NCBI GenBank assembly: GCA_037178625.1
Contig: CM074130.1
Location: 682,001 to 746,000 of the forward strand
From: Skeletonema tropicum
Lineage: Eukaryota; Bacillariophyta; Thalassiosirophyceae; Thalassiosirales; Thalassiosiraceae
Direction of reading: 5' to 3'
DNA length: 64,000 bases
Shown here: one piece after another, positions 1 to 8,613 of the stretch
How the letters are laid out: each line of letters starts with the position of its first letter
How positions within the stretch are numbered: the stretch's first letter is position 1
Notes under the pieces: model-generated
Told to the model about the DNA's origin: nothing
The model's input: only the letters and a program-made list of their open reading frames with translations
Databases searched by the model: none
Program-made: the position numbers and the translations under genes

Positions 1-190
1 GAAGTGCAGTATCTTTTGCTCCGACCGAGTGCTGCTTACGGGTATTTGAGCCATTTCCCTCGTCATTGCTACGCCTAGCTGCTGCTACCGTGTTGTCATT
101 GTTGTCTTCATCCATGAATTCACGTGCTGTCAAGAAACCAAAGCCGCCGAATGACTTGCGCTTCTTGCTGCTGTTTTTGCCGCTGGACAT
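1..190 (-). CDS. Partial gene, Ser/Lys-rich N-terminus, runs off the left edge
   Basis: Reading the minus strand from an ATG at 190, the frame stays open for 63 codons to the window edge, so this is the 5' end of a gene that continues outside. The visible part starts MSSGKNSSKKRKSFGGFGF and goes on to an Asp/Asn-rich and Arg/Ser-rich stretch. It is charged and low-complexity, with no signal peptide or membrane segment. The KKRK cluster could be a nuclear localisation signal, but that is inference. No domain can be recognised in so short a piece. Confidence 0.5.
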   Translation of the reverse strand, partial: MSSGKNSSKKRKSFGGFGFLTAREFMDEDNNDNTVAAARRSNDEGNGSNTRKQHSVGAKDTAL

Positions 191-877
191 TTTTCCGTGT
201 GTGGTGTACTGTTTTATCTATTCGGCCGGAACGCCGCCGAGACCGCAGCGCCGCGAGCTTATGTTGGAGCAAGTCGTGTTAGACTATTATCTTAGTGACC
301 TCGACGGCAGGGCACCCTTTCATTCTTTGACCTAAGGCCGAAGGCAACAACTTCTGGTATCGTTGCTTCTGCTATCTGCTACTTAGCTAGTTTTTTGCGT
401 TGATTTTTGCTCTTGGCTCTTGTGACACACCGGTTGTCCCATCTGATGACGACTCCCATTTAAAGTATTTCCCGCACATCGCAGGACGAGGACCAAATAC
501 AGAAATGCAAGTAAAGTTTACTGTTAAGGAGTGTGAGCAGCGCTTAGTCGAGCGTATCACGGCCGACGAAGAGAGCCGTGTTGCAAAGCCATGGTTGATG
601 GTGATGGGGAAAATTTTGGAGTTTGTTGCATTGAGAGAATAAGCGAAGGTGGACAGTGGTCAAACAAATTACGTCACGACCGATGTCACATTCCACAACG
701 TAAATAGATAATTATTTATTGATTGATGGCATTGGGGGCATGCATTATATCGAGGTGACGTACAATACTGCCAGAGTTGCAAACCGAAGGCCCTCTCAGA
801 AGGCAAGAGTGACAACAGTTTGAAGAGAAATGTAGGTTCAAAAAGATGCTAAGAAGTTTTTATGAGAAATACTTGAC
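191..877. other. Intergenic, no convincing gene
   Basis: The open frames here start only with non-ATG codons and do not look like protein. The stretch 355-485 resembles 3930-4068 upstream of the J-domain gene (listed separately). An AT-rich patch near 700-720 is the only other feature I noticed. Confidence 0.5.
355..485 (+). repeat. Diverged copy of the segment upstream of the J-domain gene
   Basis: This segment and 3930-4068 share the order TGGTATCGTTGC, then TCCCAT(C/T)TGATGACGACTC followed by CCATTTA, then TTCCCGCACATC. Spacing differs and substitutions are scattered, so the copies are old. The second copy ends about 160 bases before the J-domain start codon, so the core may be a promoter or 5'UTR element, which is inference. 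It lies outside the LTR element at 2447-3919 and is not explained by it. Confidence 0.5.
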
Positions 878-2354
878 TTACATCTGACTCATGTCAATCC
901 CATCATCTTTAAGTAACTTCACCCAATCAGCCTTTTCTTCTTCGGTCCACTCCCTCCCATGCATTAGACGATGTATTGCCTGAATATTACAACGCATCTC
1001 TGGTTTACCACAACCGTGTTTCTCTTGTGCCTCTCTCCCAATCTTGGACTACGTGATCATTTATTTCGTCCATGGTTGGAATGACGGCTAGATTGATACT
1101 TGTCAGTTTATCATACTCTTCCCTCTCCTCACTGTGGACTCTCACACAGTAATCGTTGTACAGAGATTCCAACTCAACTGTAAACGCATCAAAAGACGCA
1201 TAGCCCAAGGATTCCAACGCTTTGAAAAGGTCTGCGTCATACACGTCATTGTAACCATCATCGCCTTCTTCAAGCGAGTTTAATGCTTTTACCCTGATTA
1301 CAGCTTGTTCGTCACCATAAAATGCAGCAGCTTTTAGGTGAAGAAGATTCCTTTTCTCGTCAAGCCAGCTGGGTTCCTCCGTATCAGCTACTCCTAATTC
1401 TTTGGATGAAAATTCAAATACCAACAATGTGTGCGTAGAAGCACACCCTACCTTGCCAAATTTTGCACTTGCCTTCATCATTAATGATCCCTTCTTATAG
1501 TCGACTGGGATGCCCAATTGATTGAAATCGAAATTAACATTAGCGCCCATGTAGATCATAGCGAGCAGCTTTAATGCATGTGGGTGGCCTAAGTAAGCCG
1601 CACGACATAAATTCTCCATATACTTTTTCTGATTGTTCAATGATACTTTGTTTTGATTATGTACATCGTTCTGACATTCAAGTAAATAATCCATAGTAAC
1701 GCTGTACAACGTCTCCGGACAAACTTGTGCATCAGTTTTCCCCTTCAGCTTAGCAGCTCTCCTCGCTTTGAACTCCTCTTTGCTTGAAGCGATCAAAACA
1801 CGGCAGAACGGGCACGTGAACGCAATATTTTTCCACGTCTTGGGATCATCCGTGCCCACATCGATTGTAAATGTATTTTCATCCGCACAGTATTCCGACT
1901 TCACTAACCACTGTAAATTGTCCTTCTTCATGGCCTGAGAATGTGAATATTTGCAAGATTTACAAATAGATTTGAAAGCAACAGTGCGTAATGTCCAATC
2001 CCAGCCCCACTTCCGATGCCGGTTCTGGAATTCCTATCATACAAATCGGGCACTCCTCTCGAGTATCCTCTCTCAAATCATAGAGCCCATCTTCCACATC
2101 TTGATCCAAACACCACCTCTTGTACGCCAATTTTTTCATATTTTAGTATGTTACAGTCCACTCTGTGCTCTTTGCGATGAGCAAGTTGACACTCTCGGCT
2201 GCAATATTTGATAGATCGGCAGCCGCCACAGTGGTGGAGAGGCTTGCTATTAGCTTGTAGGAGTGGCTTGACAAGCGGCACATTTTTCGATTACAATTCC
2301 GTCGTCGGCTTTTAAGCTCAGCCGATCGACTGCATCGGTCACTGCTGCATCCAT
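878..2354 (-). CDS. MYND + RING-like + Sel1-type protein, four +1 frameshifts
   Basis: Four overlapping frames add up to one recognisable protein. It starts at ATG 2354 (MDAAVTDAVDRLSLKADDG), just after a TATAAAA. A MYND zinc finger follows (CAAC, then CGGC, YCSREC, H and C), then a RING-like part (CPIC, HCCFQIYCKSC, later CPFC), then a helical region of Sel1 type (LCRAAYLGHPHALKLLAMIY). It ends with HGCGKPEMRCN and REWTEEEKADWV before the stop at 878. This order matches a large diatom protein family. The frame steps by +1 near 2248, at a T6 run at 2131-2136, near 1965 and at TTT 1019-1021. The longest unbroken piece is 1005-1931. All four shifts have the same sign and zinc ligands are kept on both sides, so assembly insertions are plausible. 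A young pseudogene is the alternative. Confidence 0.6.
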
Positions 2355-2446
2355 TTTTATAGCAGCATAGCTCTACAACACTACTGTTCAACTACATATT
2401 ATTCCCAATTCCCATGTTGTACTCACATAATATATGTTAGATTATA

Positions 2447-2567
2447 TGTTAGATTACACGTACGTAGATACAAGTAGAGTACGGAAATACTCTAATCTTT
2501 ATCTTTTATCTCCTATCTAATCTATCAATAGCATCGATTGGAAGTAGGGAGATCGAGGATACTAACA
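2447..2567 (+). repeat. 5' LTR, 121 bases
   Basis: Identical base for base to 3799-3919. Begins TGTTAGATTACACG and ends GGATACTAACA. The 12 bases just upstream (2435-2446) repeat the LTR start imperfectly. Confidence 0.9.
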
Positions 2568-2595
2568 GGTTATAGAGCCTATACAATCACCAACA

Positions 2596-3662
2596 ATGAA
2601 GTTCATTTATGCCATAATTCCATTTGTGAATTTGGCAACCAACGAATTTGTTGGCGGCGCAACTCATGCGCTATTAAACAAAATTGTCATTGCCACACCT
2701 CCACAAGGTACATGCCATGACAATATTATTAACGGAACAACAACACGACGTGTAGATTCACCAACATTTATCAGTGACACACCTCCTACAAAGCAAACAA
2801 CATCAATTAGGTACTTACCAGTCGAGGACGCCGACGATGTGTACGCAGCCCATGATAACATGCTACACAACTTGGATACTCTTATTAACACCTTTGACGA
2901 CTCTGAGCAATCTACTCAGTATGAACCATTTAATTATGAAGACAGTGACGAGTATGAGGAATTAGTAGAAACTCTTCCACAACTCCAACACGACCTGGAA
3001 ACAGCGGGGAAGATTTTTTTTTTTTAGCAGCAACTCAGCGAAATCATATTGCATTTGAGGTTGAGGACGAATACAATACTGATGAAGAAGAGAGTTTCAT
3101 GAAGCTTGAACCGAAGGTTGAGGACGAATACAATACTGATGAAGAAGAGAGTTCCATGAAGCTTGAACCGAAGGTTGAGGACGAATACAATACTGATGAA
3201 GAAGAGAGCTCCATGAAGCTTGAACCGACTGAGGTTACAGCAGCGGATATAGTGCTGAATGATAGCGCGCAGAGGACTCGTATTGGAACTAACAAAATTG
3301 AAATTGAGCAGTGGAATTGTGTTGAAACTAAGACAACTGAAGTTGAGCAGAGGAAACGTATTGGAACTCAAACAACCGATGTTAAGCAGCGGAACTGTAT
3401 TGGAACTAAGACAACCGATGTTGAGCAGAGGAAATGTATTGGACCTAAGATGAACGATGTGGATCAGCAGAATATTATTGGAACTAACTCTGGAGTGCAG
3501 GCAAAACCGTGGTCGTTTATGATTGACGAAGGTTACCTAGTGGCTGATATTCCCGTTACCTTAATGCATTCAGGCGATCAAATGGGTCTGTATGGTAGCC
3601 AGTGGAATCCTGGGATCGACCGGGGTAACCCAGATGATTCAGTTACAAAAAACAACCCTTGA
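2596..3662 (+). pseudogene. Internal ORF of the LTR element, split at a 12-T run; unknown product
   Basis: An ATG at 2596 opens a 143-residue frame that ends at 3027, immediately after twelve T (3014-3025). The frame two bases away is open right up to the T-run and continues to 3662, so ten T would give one protein of roughly 350 residues. The first half is Asp/Thr/Asn-rich. The second half has about two and a half copies of a 19-residue unit (VEDEYNTDEEESSMKLEPK, 57-base direct repeats at 3058-3228). After that come four or five 14-residue units of the form TTDVEQRKCIGTK. I see no CCHC knuckle or protease triad, so it is not a recognisable Gag-Pol. It could be a captured host sequence or a reduced Gag. 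Confidence 0.5.
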
Positions 3663-3798
3663 TTACCCCAATGATGTTGGAGACAACTTGGTCACGTCAC
3701 TCATTGTAAAGTGGACTTCCTTTGTCCTTTATTGAAAGGATAGAGATGCTATTTGGTACAATCCGATATCGACTACGTGATATCGAATTGTGGGGGGG

Positions 3799-3919
3799 TG
3801 TTAGATTACACGTACGTAGATACAAGTAGAGTACGGAAATACTCTAATCTTTATCTTTTATCTCCTATCTAATCTATCAATAGCATCGATTGGAAGTAGG
3901 GAGATCGAGGATACTAACA
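3799..3919 (+). repeat. 3' LTR, 121 bases
   Basis: Identical to 2447-2567. Preceded by the G-rich polypurine tract at 3790-3798 and followed by ATATA (3920-3924). Confidence 0.9.
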
Positions 3920-3929
3920 ATATATTATT

Positions 3930-4068
3930 TGGTATCGTTGCGCCTTGCTAGAAGTATGATTGAAGCTTGTGCTTGGCGGGTTTTCTGTTTTCTGGCTTTT
4001 CTCTCGGGTGTCCCATTTGATGACGACTCCCATTTATTACAAAGTGTCACTTCATTCCCGCACATCAC
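3930..4068 (+). promoter_or_regulatory. Upstream region of the J-domain gene, related to 355-485
   Basis: Shares the TGATGACGACTCCCATTTA core and the CCCGCACATC block with 355-485. Position 160-300 bases upstream of an ATG suggests a promoter or 5'UTR element. The function is inferred from position only. Confidence 0.35.
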
Positions 4069-4228
4069 ATCCACTCATTTTCATTTTTCTTCGTCATCAC
4101 GTTCATCTTGTTCTTGTGAAACCTACCACAAGCCACAACGTCCAACGTCATCATAATAACACTCTGGAGAGGGTCAGGAACAACCATTACATTGGCGACT
4201 TTATTTCAAGGGAGCATACTGTCTAATA

Positions 4229-5395
4229 ATGTCGTTTTCAAAATTCACTAGCAGCAAATTACTGCTTGCCTTTTTCTCATCAACATTACTCCTCCATGAT
4301 GTCATCACAGTTCACTCTTTCACCACCACTCCAAGACAAAGTCGCAGAGCATCAATGCCAATCATTCCAACTACAACAACAAGAACACTAGCTGCCGGAG
4401 GAGGAATGGGAATGGCCACCAAACCAAAAGGGAAAAAGAAGGGTGGTGGCAAAAAGGACAAGAAAAAGTCCACCTCCCAACCATATGATGTGTCTGCTGC
4501 TCTAATCAAGAATGAAAAACTATATGAAGAACTCATGGCAGAGTCTACCAAGGCATTAATGAATGACGATGATGATCTCTATGGTGATATTGATCTTACA
4601 ACAGAATACATTATTGCAGCACGTGCCAAGCCAGATGGTTCTTCTTCCTCGCCATCATCTACATTTGTAGGTGCATCCGATTGGGTCCCCGTAGCCCAAT
4701 TATGCATCGTACGAAGCATCAATCAAGACGACAATAAAGATGATGATCACGAAAGTGTCATGGAATCGACATTAACTGCGGCAGTATCGTACTTTTGTCG
4801 CGAAATCAATTACTTGGGTTGTTTGTCGGCACCTTCGGCGTTTAAATCATTGCCTAGGAACAATGTGGAGTATGGCATTGAACCGATTGAGAGCTTCATG
4901 AAGCATGTGTATGAGGATGTGATTGAGGGAAAGAATAACAACAATGGTGGTAGTAATGGCAGCAGCAGCGGTAGTAGTAGTAGCAGTAATGGAATGTCAA
5001 AAGCACAAGCACGGGAAATTTTGGAATTGGATGCAGGAATCACCGACGCTGCAATGATTAAAACTGCGTACAAGAAAATGTCATTCAAGTACCATCCCGA
5101 TCGGATATCTGAGGAGGATAGAGAAACGTCATCGGAGCGATTCTATGACATCAAACAGGCATATGAAACACTAAACTCTGGTGTTCGTAACAAGGGTGTC
5201 AATGGAAGTAATCACTCGTGGTATGCATCACTTGGTGGTAGAGATAGGAGTGACTTTTTGGGTCCAATTTCTCTGTTGTCAATGGAAAAGGCTGGTGCAT
5301 TGTGTAACAAGGCATTCAAGAGTGCTGTTGTTGGGATTGATCCTGATTTGACCATGGCGTTTGTTGCTAGGAATCAGAGTGCTGCTCGTTTATAG
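4229..5395 (+). CDS. J-domain (DnaJ/Hsp40) protein with a plastid-type presequence
   Basis: 388 residues. The N-terminus has a hydrophobic signal peptide (about residues 9-28) ending VHS-F, then a Thr/Ser/Arg-rich stretch. This suits the bipartite diatom plastid presequence, though the residue before Phe is Ser rather than the usual Ala. A Lys/Gly-rich linker (GKKKGGGKKDKKK) follows, then a central region of about 150 residues I do not recognise. A J domain lies at about 260-310 with the invariant HPD (KYHPDR, about residue 288) that stimulates Hsp70 ATPase. The Asn/Ser/Gly-rich linker before the J domain is a simple repeat. There are no Gly/Phe or zinc-finger regions, so this is a class C J protein. 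Its Hsp70 partner would be the plastid Hsp70 if the targeting call is right. Confidence 0.8.
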   Translation: MSFSKFTSSKLLLAFFSSTLLLHDVITVHSFTTTPRQSRRASMPIIPTTTTRTLAAGGGMGMATKPKGKKKGGGKKDKKKSTSQPYDVSAALIKNEKLYEELMAESTKALMNDDDDLYGDIDLTTEYIIAARAKPDGSSSSPSSTFVGASDWVPVAQLCIVRSINQDDNKDDDHESVMESTLTAAVSYFCREINYLGCLSAPSAFKSLPRNNVEYGIEPIESFMKHVYEDVIEGKNNNNGGSNGSSSGSSSSSNGMSKAQAREILELDAGITDAAMIKTAYKKMSFKYHPDRISEEDRETSSERFYDIKQAYETLNSGVRNKGVNGSNHSWYASLGGRDRSDFLGPISLLSMEKAGALCNKAFKSAVVGIDPDLTMAFVARNQSAARL

Positions 5396-5494
5396 CCTCA
5401 CAAGCACAAGAAAAGGATGTATAGCTAGCTAGTGGTTGGCGGTTGCAAACTCAACACAATATAACCATGGAGTAAGACAAACTTATGCAAATTC

Positions 5495-6439
5495 TCATTC
5501 TAATTGGAGAAAAGGTAGAACATTCTTGATCACAATACTCGCACCAGACCTGATACATGTTTCTTTCCTTGCTCTCTTCCGACTACCCCTCGTTGTACGG
5601 ACTCCCTCCCTCTCAATTAAACCCCCCACCTGTTCATCAAAATTGGCCTTCCAAAGAGCAAGTTCAAGCAGTGTCGTAGCCTCCTTCAATACTTTATTGT
5701 GTTCAGATTTGTAATTATCTATTTTGGTATTGACTGATATCATCCACTGCTGTATTTCTGCGGTCGTTTGATATAAATTAGCATTGGGTAGAGTTTCATT
5801 GATTCGATTGATTTCATTCGTCATATCATTTCTCCAACTCTTTTTGTGCAAAGAGGCAACAGTTTTGTGGATCCCCCCAACTAGATGCACACTAATGTTT
5901 AGGGAGGAATTGAAAGCACGTTCGCCGATAGAACAATTCCACGGTATAGCGATGCGTCTCAGACTTCTGCAGCAACTGAATGCGCATGATTGTAGTGTCT
6001 CCAATCCTTCGGGAAGCTCCAACTCAGATAACTTCCAGCAATACTGAAACACAGACCTTCCAATAGTCCTGACAGAAGGCATGGTAATGTTCGTCAACTT
6101 AGTGCAGTATACGAATGCTTCAAAATCGATTGTTTCCAGCTTGTCGCCAAATTCTACATCCGTCAGGCTTGTACAACCATTGAATGCCAACGCTTTAATG
6201 ATATTGACACCCAGCAATTTCACCTTCATCAATGAGGGGCATTGATAGAATGCCTCCCTTCCAATTATTTCGATCCCGTCATGAAACTCCACATCAATTA
6301 GTTGCCTACGAAAACTGAACGCTCTAGTAGGAATAATTTTGACGGATTTATGAATTCTTGCCCGTCTAACACCCTCAGGCACTTCTTTATCGCCGCCCAT
6401 GTAGACAAAAATCTCGTCATCATCTGCAGCTTGCATCAT
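5495..6439 (-). CDS. BspA-like leucine-rich-repeat protein, copy 1
   Basis: About 314 residues from ATG 6439 (MMQAADDDEIFVYMGG), the start that matches the neighbouring paralogue. The frame is open upstream to 6544, so a longer form is possible. After a short head it has five or six LRR_5/BspA-type repeats of about 23 residues (for example AFNGCTSLTDVEFGDKLETI and AFVYCTKLTNITMPS). A helical region with SLHKKSWRNDMTNEINRIN and a conserved tail (GASIVIKNVLPFLQLE) follow. There is no signal peptide or transmembrane segment, so it is probably intracellular. BspA-like LRR proteins are a large expanded group in diatoms, with protein-binding roles inferred rather than shown. It forms a tandem pair with 7261-8193. 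Confidence 0.85.
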   Translation of the reverse strand: MMQAADDDEIFVYMGGDKEVPEGVRRARIHKSVKIIPTRAFSFRRQLIDVEFHDGIEIIGREAFYQCPSLMKVKLLGVNIIKALAFNGCTSLTDVEFGDKLETIDFEAFVYCTKLTNITMPSVRTIGRSVFQYCWKLSELELPEGLETLQSCAFSCCRSLRRIAIPWNCSIGERAFNSSLNISVHLVGGIHKTVASLHKKSWRNDMTNEINRINETLPNANLYQTTAEIQQWMISVNTKIDNYKSEHNKVLKEATTLLELALWKANFDEQVGGLIEREGVRTTRGSRKRARKETCIRSGASIVIKNVLPFLQLE

Positions 6440-6945
6440 CGTCGCTCTTTGGGGCTCATGAAACTCTAGAAAAACATTCCTATGCCTATTTTCTGTATCA
6501 ATGTTCACGAGTGTTGTACAACGCAAGGCTATGATACGAGGCAAGCAGAATGCTTGTAGATTCGTTGCTGAGGATTATTATTTTTTCCTCCACAGATGAA
6601 CACACCGTTACATTCAACACGTTACTCTCTGCTGCACTAAAGCATGCATTACACCGCACAGTCTATGCTGCCCCAGCTGGTATATACTATACTGCTGCTT
6701 GTGTATTTAGCCAGGCGTAGCGAGCAGCAGGCGAGCATAAAGTGCAGAAGATGTCATAATATCTCATAATATGTCTCATTCATCAATTTAGTGCACAAAG
6801 AACACATCGTTATAATTATTGTTTTAGTCTGGCCGCATAATTAAGTGGGATACCAATAAGATTGAACAAAAATGTCGTCACAAATCTTTCACACCGTATT
6901 TCACCTCCTCTCCCTCGATCCACAATGAAAGATGCTAACGAAATC

Positions 6946-7254
6946 TTTACTTAGGAATTCAGGCTGCGCATTTTAAGGCAGTCCAAAGTTGGAGATGCAA
7001 GGACCATTTTGTGCTTCTTCTTGCACTACGGTATAGTTCTGTGAATGAATGAAGTCCGTGTAATTCCATCTTTCTTCCTATTTTGAGCGTTTTCTGTTCC
7101 TTCACCACTCTTGGAGTAACAAACTTCAAGTCCATGGGCATATGTTGCTGTTGCTGCTAGCAGCAGCAAAGCAATACAGTTACTGTGGCATACATATTAT
7201 TCTCATTCTATATATGTAACAGAAATTTTTAAGTACGTCTGGTGGGCACTCATA
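6946..7254. other. Spacer between the LRR copies, no supported gene
   Basis: A 60-codon minus-strand ATG frame (6959-7141) has no recognisable features and no counterpart in the other unit. A CTG/CAG-like patch lies at about 7144-7170. Nothing else seen. Confidence 0.4.
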
Positions 7255-7260
7255 TTATTC

Positions 7261-8193
7261 TCATTCTAATTGGAGAAAGGGCAAGACGTTCTTAATCACA
7301 ACACTTGCACCAGACGTAACGCATGTTTCGTTCCTTACCCTCTTTAACTGTCTCCTTGTGGTTCTAAATCCCTTTCTTTCAAGCACATCATCAAGATTGG
7401 CCTTCCACAAAGCGAGTGCAAGCAGCGTTGTGGCCTCCTCCAATACTTCTTGGTGTTTTCTTTTGTACCAATCGATTTTGTCATTGACTGAGTTGATCCA
7501 AAATTTAATTGCTTCTGTCTTATGCGGAGGATGAAAATTGTTGATTCGATTAATTTCATCCTTCATATCATTTCTCCAACTTGCCTCGTGCAAAGAGGCA
7601 ACAGTTTTGTGGATCCCCCCTACTAGATACACTAACCTAATTTCTGGACACGAATTGAATACGCCTACGCCAAAAGAACAATTCAACGGTATAGCGATGC
7701 GTCTCAGACCCTCGCAGCGATAGAATGCTCCGCATTGCAATGAATGAAGAGTTTCTGGGAGATCTAAATCTGTCAACCGCCTACAACTACCGAATGCATA
7801 ACGATCTATGACTCTAACAGAAGATGACATTGTGACGTTCGTCAATTTAGTGCAATCATTGAACGCCCACTCCTCAATTCTTTCCAGCTTGTCACCAAAT
7901 TCTGCATCCGTCAGGCTTGTACAACCATTGAATGCCCCTGGTTCGATTATTTTGACGCCTAGCAATCTAATTGGGCCCTTCAATGAAGTGCATTGATAGA
8001 ATGCCTCCGTCTCAATTATTTCGATCCCGTCGTGAAACTCTACGTAGATTAGGTATTCACGAAGATGGAATGCCCCAAGTGGAATATTTTTGACTGATTT
8101 ATGGATTCTGGCCCGTCGAACACCCCAGGGTACTTGTTGATGGCCGCCCATGTAGACAAAAATCTCATCGTCATCATGTGCAGCTTGCATCAT
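7261..8193 (-). CDS. BspA-like leucine-rich-repeat protein, copy 2
   Basis: 310 residues beginning MMQAAHDDDEIFVYMGG. Same architecture as the gene at 5495: LRR_5/BspA repeats (such as AFNGCTSLTDAEFGDKLERI), then a helical region (SLHEASWRNDMKDEINRIN) and the conserved end GASVVIKNVLPFLQLE. Copies differ throughout by substitutions and small indels, so the duplication is not recent. It is divergent from IWS1, whose start codon lies about 420 bases away. No targeting signal. The exact partner or ligand cannot be read from the sequence. Confidence 0.88.
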   Translation of the reverse strand: MMQAAHDDDEIFVYMGGHQQVPWGVRRARIHKSVKNIPLGAFHLREYLIYVEFHDGIEIIETEAFYQCTSLKGPIRLLGVKIIEPGAFNGCTSLTDAEFGDKLERIEEWAFNDCTKLTNVTMSSSVRVIDRYAFGSCRRLTDLDLPETLHSLQCGAFYRCEGLRRIAIPLNCSFGVGVFNSCPEIRLVYLVGGIHKTVASLHEASWRNDMKDEINRINNFHPPHKTEAIKFWINSVNDKIDWYKRKHQEVLEEATTLLALALWKANLDDVLERKGFRTTRRQLKRVRNETCVTSGASVVIKNVLPFLQLE

Positions 8194-8613
8194 CGAGTTG
8201 CTGATAGGATTAATATTTGTTGATCCACAGAGAGGAACACACCGTTACATTCAACAAGTTAATTTCTGCTTTACAAAAGCATGCATTTCACCGCACACTC
8301 TATGCTGCCACCCAGCTGTTATTACTGCTGCGCTTGTATAGCCAGGAATAGCTAGCATCAGGCAGGCAAAAATGATTATTGATGGCATGGACATGGGACA
8401 TGGACTTGCAACGGAGGAACACATAGTTACATTTATGGTTTTAGTCTGGCCGCATAAATTTATTGTGATACATAAGAAGTGTTACCAAAAATGTGTCACT
8501 CATCATTCACACACCGTATTCCACCTCCTCTCCCTCCACAATGAAGATTGGAGCGAAGCCACACCTCTTGTGTCCCGCCCACCCCAACACCAATAACCAA
8601 ACAACCATTAATC

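Larger units (their letters stand above)
2447..3919 (+). mobile_element. Non-autonomous Copia-like LTR retroelement (TRIM/LARD type)
   Basis: Two identical 121-base direct repeats (2447-2567 and 3799-3919) start TGTTAG and end CTAACA, the short terminal inverted repeat typical of LTRs. Directly after the 5' LTR lies GGTTATAGAGCC, which resembles the primer binding site of Copia elements (complementary to initiator Met-tRNA). Directly before the 3' LTR is GTGGGGGGG, a polypurine tract. A second TGTTAGATTA at 2435 extends the left end by 12 bases, and from there both ends are flanked by ATATA, a possible 5-base target duplication. The interior is only 1.2 kb and has no protease, integrase or reverse transcriptase, so it must be mobilised in trans. 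Identical LTRs mean recent insertion. Confidence 0.88.
5495..8545. repeat. Tandem duplication of LRR gene plus its upstream region
   Basis: The two units are about 5495-6940 and 7261-8545. Similarity covers the LRR gene and continues through the non-coding upstream region: CACACCGTTACATTCAAC, then AAGCATGCATT, then TTTTAGTCTGGCCGCATAA, then CACCTCCTCTCCCTC. In the second unit that region runs up to the IWS1 start. The LRR promoter is therefore probably shared divergently with IWS1, and the duplication left a copy of the IWS1-side promoter stranded at about 6800-6940. Confidence 0.75.
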
